A DNA stretch of 48,946 bases, taken from contig NZ_SCTW01000045.1 of NCBI RefSeq assembly GCF_004322395.1, positions 1-48,946 of the forward strand. The letters are read 5' to 3'. This DNA is from Methylobacter sp. (GTDB lineage: Bacteria > Pseudomonadota > Gammaproteobacteria > Methylococcales > Methylomonadaceae). Shown in pieces: positions 27,188-37,342 of this stretch. Every line of letters begins with the position of its first letter. The stretch's first letter is position 1. The notes below the pieces were generated by a model that did no database searches, was not told where the DNA came from, and saw only the letters and a list, made by a program, of their open reading frames with translations. Position numbers and translations under genes: made by a program.

Positions 27188-27280
27188 AGAACGCGGATGA
27201 CGCAGATGAATATGATGAACGCAGATAATTCAAGAAAAATCTTATTTAATCATAATTATCAGCGTCATCAGCGTTCCATT
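27188..27280. repeat. Imperfect inverted repeat between sga and hpr
   Basis: GAACGCGGATGACGCAGAT (about 27190-27208) is roughly inverted as ATCAGCGTCATCAGCGTTCC (27259-27279, with changes). A shorter relative (GATTGAGCGGATTTAAACGG) is at 3796-3817. It may fold in the sga-hpr message. Confidence 0.5.
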
Positions 27281-27339
27281 ACAAATTCAATAAATGCTGA
27301 ATCCTTTACTTAGCGGCATTGCCCTTATGAGGATACCCC

Positions 27340-28311
27340 ATGAACAAACCCAAAGTTTTTGTTACCCGCAAATGGCCCGCCTCAGTCGAAGCAAAACTCC
27401 AAACTCTTTACGACGTCACTTTAAACAAAGATGACCGGCCGTTAAGCGCAGACGAATTCAAATCTGCACTGCAAAATTACGACGCCGTTTGTCCTACCGT
27501 TTGCGACTCATTCCCCGCCGATGTTATCAATGTCGAAAACAAACGCTGCAAAATCCTCGGTAATTTCGGTGTAGGCTACAACCATATCGATATTAGTGCC
27601 GCCAAAGCGCAGGGTTTAGTTGTGACCAACACACCCGGCGTGTTGACGCACAGCACCGCCGATATTGCGATGACCTTGCTGTTAATGTCCGCACGCCGCG
27701 GCGCAGAAGGCGACCGCTTGGTTCGCAGCAAACAATGGAAAGGCTGGTGCCCAACACAGATGCTGAGCAGTGACGTAACCGGTGCAACCTTGGGCCTGAT
27801 CGGCTTCGGCCGTATCGCACAAGCCATGGCAAGAAAAGCCCATCACGGCTTTGGCATGAAAATCGTCTATTTCAAGCCCAGCCCTGCCGAAGAATACGTC
27901 GTCGACGACCTTAACGCCACCCGTTGCGAATCTATAGAAGAACTGCTGAAAATAGCCGATTATGTTTCGCTGCACTGCCCCGGCGGCGATGCAACCCGGC
28001 ATTTAATCAATGCTGAAATGATTAACCTGATGAAGCCGTCCGCGCATTTAATCAACACCGCCCGGGGCGATGTTGTTGATAGCGTCGCGTTAATTGACGC
28101 GCTTAAGAACAAAAGAATTGCCGGGGCAGGTCTTGATGTTTATGAAGGAGAGCCTAATGTACACGAAGGCTTCCTGACGTTGGATAATGTATCGCTGCTG
28201 CCGCATTTGGGAAGCGCCACATTAGGGACACGTACCGCAATGGGTGAAAAAGTTTTAGCCAACCTATCCGCATTTTTTGCCGGAGCTCCTCTCCCTGATC
28301 GGATTATTTAA
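27340..28311 (+). CDS. hpr: Hydroxypyruvate reductase (glycerate dehydrogenase)
   Basis: A 323-residue D-2-hydroxyacid dehydrogenase that reduces hydroxypyruvate to D-glycerate in the serine cycle. The Rossmann loop is GLIGFGRIAQAMA (about 151-163). The catalytic triad is Arg242 (NTARGD), Glu271 (YEGEP) and His289 (LPHLGSA), with the spacing of the glycerate dehydrogenase branch. AGGA precedes the ATG by several nucleotides. It follows sga; the 164-nt gap contains an inverted repeat. Cofactor preference (NADH or NADPH) cannot be settled by eye. Confidence 0.95.
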   Translation: MNKPKVFVTRKWPASVEAKLQTLYDVTLNKDDRPLSADEFKSALQNYDAVCPTVCDSFPADVINVENKRCKILGNFGVGYNHIDISAAKAQGLVVTNTPGVLTHSTADIAMTLLLMSARRGAEGDRLVRSKQWKGWCPTQMLSSDVTGATLGLIGFGRIAQAMARKAHHGFGMKIVYFKPSPAEEYVVDDLNATRCESIEELLKIADYVSLHCPGGDATRHLINAEMINLMKPSAHLINTARGDVVDSVALIDALKNKRIAGAGLDVYEGEPNVHEGFLTLDNVSLLPHLGSATLGTRTAMGEKVLANLSAFFAGAPLPDRII

Positions 28312-28419
28312 AACCGAACCAAAGAATTTATAGCGCGGGTCCCCATGCCTGCATCCAGACCTAACATAACTTTTTATAGTCAATTTCGTCGAGTGGATTA
28401 GCACATGATGAATTAATTT

Positions 28420-29013
28420 TTATTGATTACTCACTTCCATAACAATCACATCAATTCCGTTTTCCCTTAATCGACCCCGAATGGTGCTGACGCTGGTCAT
28501 CTGAGTGTAAGGCCCCATTTTAACTCGATTCCAGACTACAGAACCGACTTTTGCTTTCTCAACTTTGGATTCAATCCCCATTAAGGCCAGCTTGGCTCTT
28601 AAGCTGTCGGCATCTTTGAAGTCTTTGAACGATCCGGCCTGCAAAATATAACTGGCGGTTTTTGCCTGCCCAACTCTTTCTTCCCGAGTGCGCGTGTTAA
28701 TTTCGTAATCCGGCACGATAACTTCTTTTTCAGGCAGAATGGTATAAAAATCGAATTGCGGCAGCACCGGCCCCGGTTCGGGCTTTTTCTCCTGCACCGG
28801 CTCTTCAACTTTTGCCGCTTCCGGTTTAACCGGTACAACCTGCTGAGGAGTTACTTGTTTAGATCCGGAACTAGCCAAATAAACTAAAAACACGACGAAC
28901 GAGATAATCAATGCTGTAATCAGCATCCATCGCCACAAACCAACACTTTTCGAGTTTTGCCTGTATGACGAGGTATTCTTATTCTGCGTTCTGTGTTTGT
29001 AGTCTTTAGCCAT
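28420..29013 (-). CDS. SPOR domain membrane protein
   Basis: A 197-residue protein: a basic cytoplasmic N-terminus (YKHRTQNKNTSSYRQN), one membrane helix (about 28-48), a Pro/Glu/Lys-rich linker (about 55-88) and a C-terminal SPOR domain (about 115-195, ASYILQAGSFKDFKDADSLR, then VRMGPY-like VKMGPYTQMT). SPOR domains bind denuded peptidoglycan at the division septum; this is the FtsN-like layout. It starts 1 nt after argS stops, which matches the argS-ftsN-like pairing common in gammaproteobacteria. Confidence 0.88.
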   Translation of the reverse strand: MAKDYKHRTQNKNTSSYRQNSKSVGLWRWMLITALIISFVVFLVYLASSGSKQVTPQQVVPVKPEAAKVEEPVQEKKPEPGPVLPQFDFYTILPEKEVIVPDYEINTRTREERVGQAKTASYILQAGSFKDFKDADSLRAKLALMGIESKVEKAKVGSVVWNRVKMGPYTQMTSVSTIRGRLRENGIDVIVMEVSNQ

Positions 29014-29014
29014 G

Positions 29015-30775
29015 TTACATTGCTTCAGGAGTGTTGATATTCAGCAAGCCTAAGCCGTTCGCCAATACCTGTTTCACACCACAAATCAGATTGAGTCTTG
29101 CATTACGGGTTTTTGCATCTTCAACAAGAAATTGATGTGCGTTGTAATAAGTATGAAACTCGGTTGCCAATTCACGCAGATATTGAATTAGCTGATGCGG
29201 CTCGTATTGCAATGCGGCACGTTCCAGCGTTTCAGGATAGCGCGCCAGCGTTCCCAGCAAATTAGCCTCGTGCTCTTCGGTCAATAGCGTCAGGTTTGCC
29301 ATGCCCATCAGCAAATCGCGTTCCAAGTTTTTTTCATCCAATTGCCGCAATACGCTGCATACCCTCGCGTAGGCATATTGCACATAAAATACCGGATTCT
29401 CGTTGGATCTGGAGGTCGCCAGTTTTAGGTCGAAATCCATATGTTGTTCCGATCTGCGCATCACATAAAAGAAGCGTGCTGCATCTTTACCGACTTCATT
29501 GCGCAATTGCCGTAAGGTGACAAATTCGCCGGAACGAGTCGACATTTGCACTTTTTCTTCGCCGCGATACAGCGAGGCAAACTGCACCAGCAATACTTTT
29601 AGCTTGGACTCGTCAGCACCCAAGGCCTGAATAGCCGCTCTGACCCGAGGAATATAGCCGTGATGATCGGCACCCCAAATGTTAATGATCCGGTCAAAAC
29701 CACGATCCAGCTTGTTCATGTGGTAGGCAATATCGGATGCAAAATAGGTGGACTGACCATTATCGCGTACTACCACTCGGTCTTTCTCGTCGCCTAAATC
29801 GGCGCAGGCAAACCAGGTCGCGCCATCCTTTTCATAAAGGTGACCGCCGGCACGTAAGCGCTCCAGGGCTTTTTCCACTGAACCGTCATCCATCAACTGG
29901 CGTTCTGAAAACCATTCCTGATAGTCAACGCCAAACTCGCTCAAGTCCAGCTTGATGTCTTCCAAAATGCTGTTCAGGCCTATTTGAAAGAAGTCCTCAT
30001 ATAACGGCGCACCCAGCAAGGTTTTAGCGCGGGCTATCAGCGCATCGATATGTTCTTCCTTGTCGCCGCCCGCCGGTTCATCGGGCGGTATGTCTTCAAA
30101 CACCAATTCTACCGGTCTGCGGTATTCATTATTGGCATTTCTATAGATGTCGCCGGCAATTTCGCGCACATATTCGCCCCGATAACCATTACTGGGAAAA
30201 TGCACAACTTCTCCACAATCTTCCAAGTATCTCAGCCAGATACTGGTCGCGAGTATATCCATCTGCCGTCCGGCATCATTGACATAATACTCGCGATGCA
30301 CATCAAAGCCGACTGCCTGTAATAAGTCGGCGACTACAGAGCCGTAGGCGGCTCCGCGCCCATGACCGACATGCAACGGGCCGGTAGGGTTGGCGGAAAC
30401 AAACTCGACCTGGACTTTTTTACCCGCGCCGACATTACTTAAGCCAAATTCCCGACCTTGGTCGTGAATTTGCCTGATAATCTGGTATTGGGAGTCGAGA
30501 CCGATAAAAAAATTGATGAAGCCCGGTCCTGCCAGCTCAACTTTAATAATTGATGGGTCTTTAGGCAGAGCCGTAATCAGTTTTTCAGCCAGTTGGCGCG
30601 GGTTTATCTTTGTCGGTTTTGCCAGTATTAATGCCAGATTCGAAGCAAAATCGCCGTGTTGAGGGTCACGGGTTCGATCGATACTAATGTTCGGGGTAAT
30701 TTCCTGAGTGAGAACGCCGTCTGATTTGAGCGTTTCAACGGCTTGCAGGATAAGTTCCTCTATCTTTTTTTTCAT
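29015..30775 (-). CDS. argS: Arginyl-tRNA synthetase
   Basis: A 586-residue class I synthetase of normal length. The N-terminal Add-1 domain (about 1-90) is followed by the HIGH-type motif in [16 protein letters not shown] (about 131-146). A KMSKS-equivalent [14 protein letters not shown] and a C-terminal DALR anticodon-binding domain (about 460-586, [10 protein letters not shown]) complete it. It charges tRNA-Arg. The SPOR protein gene follows with 1 nt between. Confidence 0.97.
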   Translation of the reverse strand: MKKKIEELILQAVETLKSDGVLTQEITPNISIDRTRDPQHGDFASNLALILAKPTKINPRQLAEKLITALPKDPSIIKVELAGPGFINFFIGLDSQYQIIRQIHDQGREFGLSNVGAGKKVQVEFVSANPTGPLHVGHGRGAAYGSVVADLLQAVGFDVHREYYVNDAGRQMDILATSIWLRYLEDCGEVVHFPSNGYRGEYVREIAGDIYRNANNEYRRPVELVFEDIPPDEPAGGDKEEHIDALIARAKTLLGAPLYEDFFQIGLNSILEDIKLDLSEFGVDYQEWFSERQLMDDGSVEKALERLRAGGHLYEKDGATWFACADLGDEKDRVVVRDNGQSTYFASDIAYHMNKLDRGFDRIINIWGADHHGYIPRVRAAIQALGADESKLKVLLVQFASLYRGEEKVQMSTRSGEFVTLRQLRNEVGKDAARFFYVMRRSEQHMDFDLKLATSRSNENPVFYVQYAYARVCSVLRQLDEKNLERDLLMGMANLTLLTEEHEANLLGTLARYPETLERAALQYEPHQLIQYLRELATEFHTYYNAHQFLVEDAKTRNARLNLICGVKQVLANGLGLLNINTPEAM

Positions 30776-31099
30776 TGCTTCACTGCGTAGGTTAGATCAA
30801 GTAAATAGGCGTGCATTATCCATTAAAATCATTCGATTATCCATTCAAACAATATCAATGCCCATTCATGGGGCAGCACCAGGAGGTCAACGCGGCCTTT
30901 TGCCTGCGCTGCTCGTTAACGAAATAGATCGTGAGCGATGTGAAGAAGATAATGCACCAAAAAGGCGCACCGTCGGCAAGGAGCGGACCGACCAGATATT
31001 GCTCCTGTATTTCCCACATCCATGCGGGTTACACAAGAGCAATTGCGGACTTAAAAGTTGTGTTTATAACGCATAAATCTTGCCAAGGAATGGATGAGC
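30776..31099. other. Intergenic region upstream of argS
   Basis: These 324 nt hold the argS leader. TTATCCATT occurs twice, about 23 nt apart (30817 and 30838 region). No hairpin terminator or gene is convincing. A 122-codon plus-strand frame across it begins inside argS and ends here without a ribosome-binding site. Confidence 0.3.
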
Positions 31100-31498
31100 T
31101 TATTTTTTAGTAAAATACATATAAGTTCCGTACTTATTGTCTTTAAGCACCATAGCCGTATCGGTTTTTTCCACTAATGAATAAACATCGAATTTACCCG
31201 CTCTGCCAAGTATGCTGACTTTTAAATTGCCGTCTTCAACAATATAGTCAACTGCCGGTGCATCATAGGGGTTTCCTCTGACTTGAGGAATATCTTTTTG
31301 AGTGAGTTGATTGTTGCTAAACACCCAGGTCATGCCCATAGGCTTTTTTTCGGAATCTTCCGGCGATTTTTTTGTATATTCCAAAAACCAACTACCGATG
31401 AGATCCTTATCGGAACTCAGGGTATCGGCAAATACAGCTAAGCTTGACAATCCAAACAACAAAGATAATGCAAGTAATAATTTTATTTTTTTCATCAT
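31100..31498 (-). CDS. Secreted lipocalin-like protein (paralogue of 16374-16760)
   Basis: A 132-residue protein with a strong signal peptide (LLLALSLLFGLSSLAVFA, cleavage near 24). The mature domain begins DLIGSWFLEY, has a MTWVFSNNQL strand and ends KYGTYMYFTKK, as expected for a small lipocalin-like beta barrel. The same outline is seen in the protein at 16374-16760. The function is unknown; the gene stands alone. Confidence 0.7.
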   Translation of the reverse strand: MMKKIKLLLALSLLFGLSSLAVFADTLSSDKDLIGSWFLEYTKKSPEDSEKKPMGMTWVFSNNQLTQKDIPQVRGNPYDAPAVDYIVEDGNLKVSILGRAGKFDVYSLVEKTDTAMVLKDNKYGTYMYFTKK

Positions 31499-31632
31499 TT
31501 TTCCTAGGTTAAAAAACTGGATATATAAACTACGGTTTCACTATAGCAATGCTATTGTACAAGAAACTCAGTTGGGCAGTATTTAACTTTATCTTTATAG
31601 GGTTTCTCCGGCAATACGATTTTGCAGGTTTA

Positions 31633-34299
31633 TTAAAAAGGTAAGGCAATATCGGGTTTGACCTTTTTCATCAACCGCCTGAATTGCTCCTGAATATTAC
31701 TCATTGCCGCTTCCGTGTCGGCCTCAAAACGAATAACCAGTGACGGTGTTGTGTTTGATGCTCGCACCAATCCCCAGCCGTTCGGGAAGTCGACACGCAT
31801 ACCGTCTATATCGGTGATTTTGCCGTCGGTAAAGTTTGCTGCTGCAAACATGCTATCTATAAAGGTGAAGTTTTCACCTTCTTCCAGCGTAACATTTAAT
31901 TCCGGCGTATTAATGCTATCCGGAAAGTCGGCAAATACATCGGCGCTGCTACGCGAGTCTCTGGACAGTATTTCAATCAAACGCGCAGCCGAATACAAGG
32001 CGTCATCAAAGCCGAACCAACGATCATTAAAGAAAATGTGCCCGCTCATTTCACCGGCCAGTTTGGCGCCGGTTTCTTTAAGTTTTGCCTTCATCAGTGA
32101 ATGCCCGGTTTTCCACATGGTCGGCCTGCCGCCGTATTTTGTGATCTGATCGGGAAGATGACGGGTACATTTCACATCGTAAATAATTTCCGATCCGGGT
32201 TTGGCAGCCAGCACATCTTTGGCAAACAGCATCATTTGCCTGTCCGGCCAGATGATTTTGCCGTTTGAGTCGACGACGCCCAAACGATCGCCATCGCCAT
32301 CGAAAGCGATGCCAATGTCGGCTTTGTAATGTTTGACCGTTGCAATTAATTCAGTCAAGTTTTTGGGATTGCTGGGATCCGGATGATGATTAGGGAAACT
32401 GCCGTCGATGTCGCAGAACAACTCTCTCACTTCACAGCCCAGGGTTTTCAGCAACATTGGCCCCAGCTCTCCGGCAACGCCATTACCACAATCCAGCACA
32501 ATACTCATCGGTCTGGCGATATGTATATCCTCGGAAATAATACCTATATATTCATTGCTGAATTGGCTGTTCTGTTCGATACTGCCGGGTGTGCCCGTTG
32601 CGTAAGCCTGATTGTCGATACAGGTTTTAAGCTGCCGGATTCTTTCGCCGGCCAGAGTTTCGCCGTTGATGACCATTTTCAGCCCGTTATAATCGGCAGG
32701 GTTATGGCTACCGGTAATCATCACGCCGGACCGTCCTTCGGTGTGCCGTGCCACAAAATAAAGCACCGGTGTAGGCACCATGCCGATATCCAGCACATTG
32801 ACTCCGGTTGCGATAATCCCTTTGGCAAGAGCGTCCGCCAAGGCAGGGCTGGAGGTTCTTCCATCTTGGCCGACCACCACTGTTCTACAGTCATGCTCTT
32901 TAGCCTGGGTACCCAATGCACGGCCAATATCGTAAACCACCTCTTTAGTCAGCGTTTTGCCGACGATTCCCCGGATATCGTAAGCCCTGAAAATAATGCC
33001 TGAATCGGCTGTTTTTTTCTCGGCAATTGCTCCATGCATTGCTCTCGATTGCTGTTCCCGACGCAATTCTACCTCCCCAGTCCTTGGGGTCGTACCTCCT
33101 ACATCCATGTAGTCGACAGAAAGAGGCATATCAAAAGAGTCCGGCACCGTTTTTTCAATTATTTCAGGTTCACTCAATGCAATGGCCGGTTTATTAATAG
33201 GGTTTCCTCCGGTTTGCATATCTACAACCGTTGCAGTCTTGAACTTATGATCCTGATATTTGGCTGTTTCTTCCATTATTGGTGTATCCATATAATCGTT
33301 AGATTCATCGAAAAAACTATCCATTTCAAAAGCAAAAGTATTATTGCCAACAGCTATATCATCGTCCTGATTGTCCATAACCCGCTTAAACTGCGCCAAA
33401 GTTGAAATAACGGTATTCATTTCAGTTAACTTAACGGGGTAAGTGCCTTGTAGTTTATGAGTCAACATGTCCTTACAGGCTTTCAGCACGCTGCCCATAT
33501 CTTGAGTCAGCAAACTTGAAAGCTTCCGGTATCCCATAAAAAAACCCAACATCGCCAGCGATGCTGAAAGCAAAATTATGCCTAAGATGATGGATAAGTC
33601 AGCCAAACTTGCTGTACCGGCAGGCCGGTAATGCAACTCCCAGCCGGTGTTGGCTACGTTTGTTTTTTGCGCATCGTCTCCAGGCTGTGCGTCGACCGAT
33701 TGGCCGGCAGAACCTAGCACCAGCTCTGCTTGTTTCAACTCAAGATGCCCGTCTTTCAATCCCGCCGCTTGTACTGTTTTGCTGATAAAACCATAGTTTA
33801 AGCTGGCAAGAATAACCCCGACTACTTGATCGTTTTGCATAATTCTGCGAGTTATCGCCAAATGCCTGTCAGGCCCATTATCGCCTTGTACTGCCGGCAG
33901 TTGGGCTTTGGCAAATGTTTCCCGGACCATATCCAAATCGGCATAACCCATTTTAGGTACGCTTTTGTCATCAAGCTCGCTGATGCCAGGCAATAACAGC
34001 CTGACCTTCAATATATCGGGTAAGTGTTTTTCAAGCTTTGCTGCCATCGTGGTTAATTGGGCTGCGTCTCCACTGGTAACCGCAGCCAATACCTCGGGAT
34101 CCTGTGCCATTTTTTCCAGCATGTTGGTCAGCAGATTTACTTGCGCGCTTATGCCTAATGCAACGCTTTGTGCAACAGCCGCCGCTGAATCCTGCTTCGA
34201 TTGCGCGATTTGAGCTGCGCTAATCAAATAAACACCGGCGCCGGCAGTCAGAATCATTAAAACAGCAAGCGCTGACACTAGAGAAAATAGTCGAACCAT
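31633..34299 (-). CDS. algC: Phosphomannomutase/phosphoglucomutase with N-terminal membrane sensor-like extension
   Basis: An 888-residue protein. The N-terminal part has a membrane helix (about 5-27), an extracytoplasmic region (about 30-230) and a second helix (about 233-255); a low-complexity linker follows (about 300-430). The C-terminal 460 residues are a full alpha-phosphohexomutase: phosphoserine Ser531 in TGSHNPADYN, metal loop DGDGDRLG, sugar loop GEMSGHIFF and phosphate loop RASNTTPS. AlgC interconverts mannose- and glucose-phosphates for polysaccharide and LPS synthesis. Long AlgC forms with this N-terminus are known in gammaproteobacteria. A dispersed repeat at 33017-33113 is translated in the linker. 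The gene sits downstream of dut in the coaBC-dut-algC order. Confidence 0.93.
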   Translation of the reverse strand: MVRLFSLVSALAVLMILTAGAGVYLISAAQIAQSKQDSAAAVAQSVALGISAQVNLLTNMLEKMAQDPEVLAAVTSGDAAQLTTMAAKLEKHLPDILKVRLLLPGISELDDKSVPKMGYADLDMVRETFAKAQLPAVQGDNGPDRHLAITRRIMQNDQVVGVILASLNYGFISKTVQAAGLKDGHLELKQAELVLGSAGQSVDAQPGDDAQKTNVANTGWELHYRPAGTASLADLSIILGIILLSASLAMLGFFMGYRKLSSLLTQDMGSVLKACKDMLTHKLQGTYPVKLTEMNTVISTLAQFKRVMDNQDDDIAVGNNTFAFEMDSFFDESNDYMDTPIMEETAKYQDHKFKTATVVDMQTGGNPINKPAIALSEPEIIEKTVPDSFDMPLSVDYMDVGGTTPRTGEVELRREQQSRAMHGAIAEKKTADSGIIFRAYDIRGIVGKTLTKEVVYDIGRALGTQAKEHDCRTVVVGQDGRTSSPALADALAKGIIATGVNVLDIGMVPTPVLYFVARHTEGRSGVMITGSHNPADYNGLKMVINGETLAGERIRQLKTCIDNQAYATGTPGSIEQNSQFSNEYIGIISEDIHIARPMSIVLDCGNGVAGELGPMLLKTLGCEVRELFCDIDGSFPNHHPDPSNPKNLTELIATVKHYKADIGIAFDGDGDRLGVVDSNGKIIWPDRQMMLFAKDVLAAKPGSEIIYDVKCTRHLPDQITKYGGRPTMWKTGHSLMKAKLKETGAKLAGEMSGHIFFNDRWFGFDDALYSAARLIEILSRDSRSSADVFADFPDSINTPELNVTLEEGENFTFIDSMFAAANFTDGKITDIDGMRVDFPNGWGLVRASNTTPSLVIRFEADTEAAMSNIQEQFRRLMKKVKPDIALPF
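33017..33113. repeat. Dispersed repeat translated in frame within algC
   Basis: It contains CTCGGCAATTGCTCCATGCA at its left and CCTCCTACATCCATGTAGTCG-like sequence at its right, as in the intergenic copy near 25785-25840. In AlgC it gives about residues 396-428 (DVGGTTPRTGEVELRREQQ and following) in the linker just before the mutase domain. The extra central part includes a CCCCAGTCCTTGGGG palindrome. Confidence 0.6.
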
Positions 34300-34325
34300 A
34301 TTTATGCCCCTAAAAGAAAAACAGC

Positions 34326-34790
34326 TTAATGACGACCTGTATGACCAAAGCCGCCGAAACCGCGCAAACTTTGATCAAACTCGGCGACTTGTTCAAATTC
34401 CACCTGCGCCACCGGCACAAAAACCATTTGTGCGATGCGCTCCCCGATGTTAATTGTAAAAGCGGTATCCCCCCGGTTCCAGCAGGAGATAAAAACCTGT
34501 CCCTGATAGTCTGAATCGATCAGCCCGACCAGGTTGCCCAATACAATGCCGTGCTTATGACCCAATCCGGATCTGGGCAATAAAACGGCAGCTAACTGAT
34601 GGTCATTAATATAGATAGCCAGACCGGTTGGAATTAATAGTGTTTCTCCCGGCTTTAACTCGACCGGCTCATCCAGGCAGGCGCGCAAATCCAAGCCCGC
34701 CGAACCTGATGTTGCATATTCAGGTAACGGAATGTCTTTGCCTAAACGGCTATCCAGAATTTTAAGCTGTATTTTTGTTGCACCTTTCAT
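34326..34790 (-). CDS. dut: dUTP diphosphatase
   Basis: A 154-residue trimeric dUTPase with all five motifs: [34 protein letters not shown] and the C-terminal [10 protein letters not shown] arm. It hydrolyses dUTP to dUMP, which keeps uracil out of DNA and feeds thymidylate synthesis. The start overlaps the end of coaBC by 29 nt, the usual coaBC-dut coupling in gammaproteobacteria. algC follows after 26 nt. Confidence 0.97.
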   Translation of the reverse strand: MKGATKIQLKILDSRLGKDIPLPEYATSGSAGLDLRACLDEPVELKPGETLLIPTGLAIYINDHQLAAVLLPRSGLGHKHGIVLGNLVGLIDSDYQGQVFISCWNRGDTAFTINIGERIAQMVFVPVAQVEFEQVAEFDQSLRGFGGFGHTGRH

Positions 34791-35994
34791 GTTCCATTCT
34801 CTCTGCGATTAAGCTGATTAGTTGCTCGGCTAAGTGATTTTTATCAGTCATTGGCAAGCTTTTTTGGCCGTTTTTCCAGAAAACCTGCAATGCATTTTGC
34901 TCGCTATCAAAGCCTCCCTGATCGCGTCCTACCCAGTTTGCGGCAATCATATCCAGATTCTTGCGCGTCAATTTGTCTTGGGCATGTTGTTCAAGATCAT
35001 GGGTTTCTGCGGCAAAGCCGACCGTGAACGGTCGTTTAGTGAGTTGTGCAACTTCCGCCAGAATATCTCTGGTTTTTTGCAGCGTTAGCGTGGATTGTTC
35101 GGCCTGTTTTTTTATTTTTTCTTGTTCCATCTGCACGGGACTATAATCGGCAACAGCGGCCGCACCGATGTAAATATCATATTCCGCGGCTTTGGATATA
35201 ACCGCCGCATGCATTTGCGCGGCTGTTTCCACGCTTATAATATCTGCGTTATCAGGCGCGGCCAGCGCCACCGGACCGCTCACCAACGTGACTTTTGCGC
35301 CTGCTTTTAATGCGGCGTTGGCAAGCGCATAGCCCATTTTTCCTGAACTGCGATTGGTGATGTAGCGTACCGGATCCAGCGGTTCGCGGGTGGGTCCGGC
35401 ACTGATTAAAACCTTAAGCCCTTTTAAACACTGAGCGGCCGGCTCACTCATTAAACGTCTGCAAATTTCGTCAGGCTCCGACATCCTGCCGAATCCGGTT
35501 TCACCGCAAGCCTGATCGCCCGTTTCGGGGCCGATAATAGTAACGCCGTGTCTTTTAAGTTTTTGAATATTTTCCTGAGTAATAGCCTTATGCCACATGG
35601 CTTGGTTCATGGCCGGAGCAACGTAGACGGGACAGGTTGTAGCCAGATACAGCGTTGATAATAGGTCGTCAGCCAAACCATGACTGCATTTTGCAATCGT
35701 ATTGGCTGTTGCCGGGGCAATAATCAATGCATCAGCCCAGCGCGCCAGATTGATATGCCCCATCGCATACTCTTGATTCTCATCAAGCAATTCGCTATGC
35801 ACCGGATTGCCGGACAGCGCCTGAAAAGTCAGAGGGCTGACAAACTGCATGGCTGAGCGGGTCATTACCACTCGCACTTCAGCGCCTTGTTTTCGCAACA
35901 ACCTGACCAGTTCAGCCGACTTATACGCAGCAATTCCCCCGCTGACGGCCAATAAAATATGCTTGTTAATAATTATGCCCGGAAACTTTAACAA
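34762..35994 (-). CDS. coaBC: Bifunctional phosphopantothenoylcysteine decarboxylase/synthetase
   Basis: A 410-residue two-domain enzyme of coenzyme A synthesis. The CoaC flavoprotein half (about 1-190) shows [42 protein letters not shown] and the Cys of [13 protein letters not shown]. The CoaB half (about 195-405) has [27 protein letters not shown] and KIKKQ. The frame could start a few codons later, at the [15 protein letters not shown] boundary, since the family core begins at about residue 11. Its 3' end overlaps dut. radC is divergent, 70 nt upstream. Confidence 0.96.
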   Translation of the reverse strand: MLKFPGIIINKHILLAVSGGIAAYKSAELVRLLRKQGAEVRVVMTRSAMQFVSPLTFQALSGNPVHSELLDENQEYAMGHINLARWADALIIAPATANTIAKCSHGLADDLLSTLYLATTCPVYVAPAMNQAMWHKAITQENIQKLKRHGVTIIGPETGDQACGETGFGRMSEPDEICRRLMSEPAAQCLKGLKVLISAGPTREPLDPVRYITNRSSGKMGYALANAALKAGAKVTLVSGPVALAAPDNADIISVETAAQMHAAVISKAAEYDIYIGAAAVADYSPVQMEQEKIKKQAEQSTLTLQKTRDILAEVAQLTKRPFTVGFAAETHDLEQHAQDKLTRKNLDMIAANWVGRDQGGFDSEQNALQVFWKNGQKSLPMTDKNHLAEQLISLIAERMEHERCNKNTA

Positions 35995-36064
35995 AGCCGG
36001 TATTATGGCAATTATAAAGAAATTCTTCTATGCTTAAATTTCTATTGTATTAACGGAGAGGTCT

Positions 36065-36739
36065 ATGTCCATTAAGAATTGGTCGGCTGAAGATCGGCCT
36101 AGAGAAAAACTATTGCAACGCGGCTCAGCCGCATTAACCGATGCAGAACTGCTGGCTATTTTTTTGCGCACCGGTTCGCCAGGCAAATCAGCGGTTGATC
36201 TGGCTCGTGAGCTGCTCACCGATTTTGGCTCCCTCAACGCTTTATTAGGCTCCGACCAGCAACACTTTTGCCGTGGTAAAGGCTTGGGCGAGGCCACTTA
36301 TGTTCAGCTCCAGGCCGTATTGGAAATGGCGCGGCGGCATTTTAAAGAAACTTTGCAGCGCGGCAATGCGCTAACTAGTCCGGAAATTACCCGTTCTTAT
36401 CTCAGCGCACAACTGAGAGGCTACACTTATGAAGTATTTGCCTGTTTATTCCTCGATAACCAACACCGGGTCATACAACTGGATGAATTATTCAAAGGGA
36501 CGATAGACGGCGCAAGCGTTTACCCTAGAGAAGTAGCCAAGCAGGCGCTACGCCATAATGCGGCGGCGGTCATTTTTGCCCATAATCACCCGTCCGGCAT
36601 TTCCGAGCCCAGTCAGGCTGATAAACATATAACCGAAAAACTTAAGCAGACATTGGCCTTGTTTGATATACGGGTGCTGGATCATTTTATTATCGGTGAC
36701 GGGCAGCCTTATTCGTTCGCGGAGCATGGACTATTGTAA
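36065..36739 (+). CDS. radC: RadC family JAB/MPN metalloprotease-fold protein
   Basis: A 224-residue protein of usual length. An N-terminal helix-hairpin-helix part (about 1-100, [21 protein letters not shown]) is followed by a JAB1/MPN domain with the zinc motif [14 protein letters not shown] (HxH-S-D). Once linked to DNA repair, its function is unsettled. The ATG follows a GGAGAGG ribosome-binding site. It is divergent from coaBC, as in E. coli and relatives. Confidence 0.95.
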   Translation: MSIKNWSAEDRPREKLLQRGSAALTDAELLAIFLRTGSPGKSAVDLARELLTDFGSLNALLGSDQQHFCRGKGLGEATYVQLQAVLEMARRHFKETLQRGNALTSPEITRSYLSAQLRGYTYEVFACLFLDNQHRVIQLDELFKGTIDGASVYPREVAKQALRHNAAAVIFAHNHPSGISEPSQADKHITEKLKQTLALFDIRVLDHFIIGDGQPYSFAEHGLL

Positions 36740-37342
36740 GACGGAGTAAATTTAACCGGTTTACAGACGGCTATGTATTGCCGGCATTCAGGAATAACCG
36801 GTGCGCAATTTCCGCCAAGCTTTCCTCGTCCTTATCCGCCAAAATTCTAACCAGCTGTTAGATAATGCAATTAAATAAATGGCATTTTTTATGCTGACAA
36901 ATAAAGTGTCTGAATAACTTAATTTTGAGAAATACAGATGTAATTTTTGCTGCTTCAGTTTTATTGAAATGGCTTTATTTAGGATGTACGGAACAATAGG
37001 AAACTGATATTCGCCTTTAATAATAAAAATGTCAGCCGATAATGAAATCAAGAATGTTGCTGACATGACTGACGATTGCAAGCATAAATTTAACACATTC
37101 ACCTTGAGGATATCGCCATGAAAAGCATAGGATGGATATTTGATATTATTGTTCAACTCACATTAATGGTAGTGCTATTCTTCAACCGGAAGACCTATTT
37201 ACACTGTATTGACCTTGACAGCTAATTGGCAAGCGAGCGCATGGCGTGTGAGTTTTTTAATAAATGTAGCTGACCAGTCTCTGATTTTTTCAAAGACTGG
37301 TGCAGCCATAGACTTGAAGTCTTTATTATCGAAAAGCGCTAC
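36740..37342. other. Long intergenic region after radC with one possible tiny gene
   Basis: About 600 AT-rich nt. The only plausible gene is a 35-codon frame at 37118. A longer minus-strand frame (36788-37156) is AT-driven and lacks a ribosome-binding site. Near 37275-37300 an AGTCTCTGATTTTTTC...CAAAGACTGG hairpin could terminate the minus-strand AMMECR1 gene poorly or plus-strand transcription. No RNA gene is recognised. Confidence 0.35.
37118..37225 (+). CDS. Possible small membrane protein (35 residues)
   Basis: The frame encodes MKSIGWIFDIIVQLTLMVVL, then FFNRKTYLHCIDLDS. It would be one membrane helix with a short basic and then acidic tail. GAGGA lies 7 nt before the ATG. There is no other support (no family, no clear promoter), so it may be chance. 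Confidence 0.35.
   Translation: MKSIGWIFDIIVQLTLMVVLFFNRKTYLHCIDLDS

Noticed and set aside
36788-37156. 122-codon minus-strand frame after radC
   Set aside because: AT-rich, no ribosome-binding site, no recognisable motif, and it overlaps a better-supported small plus-strand frame.
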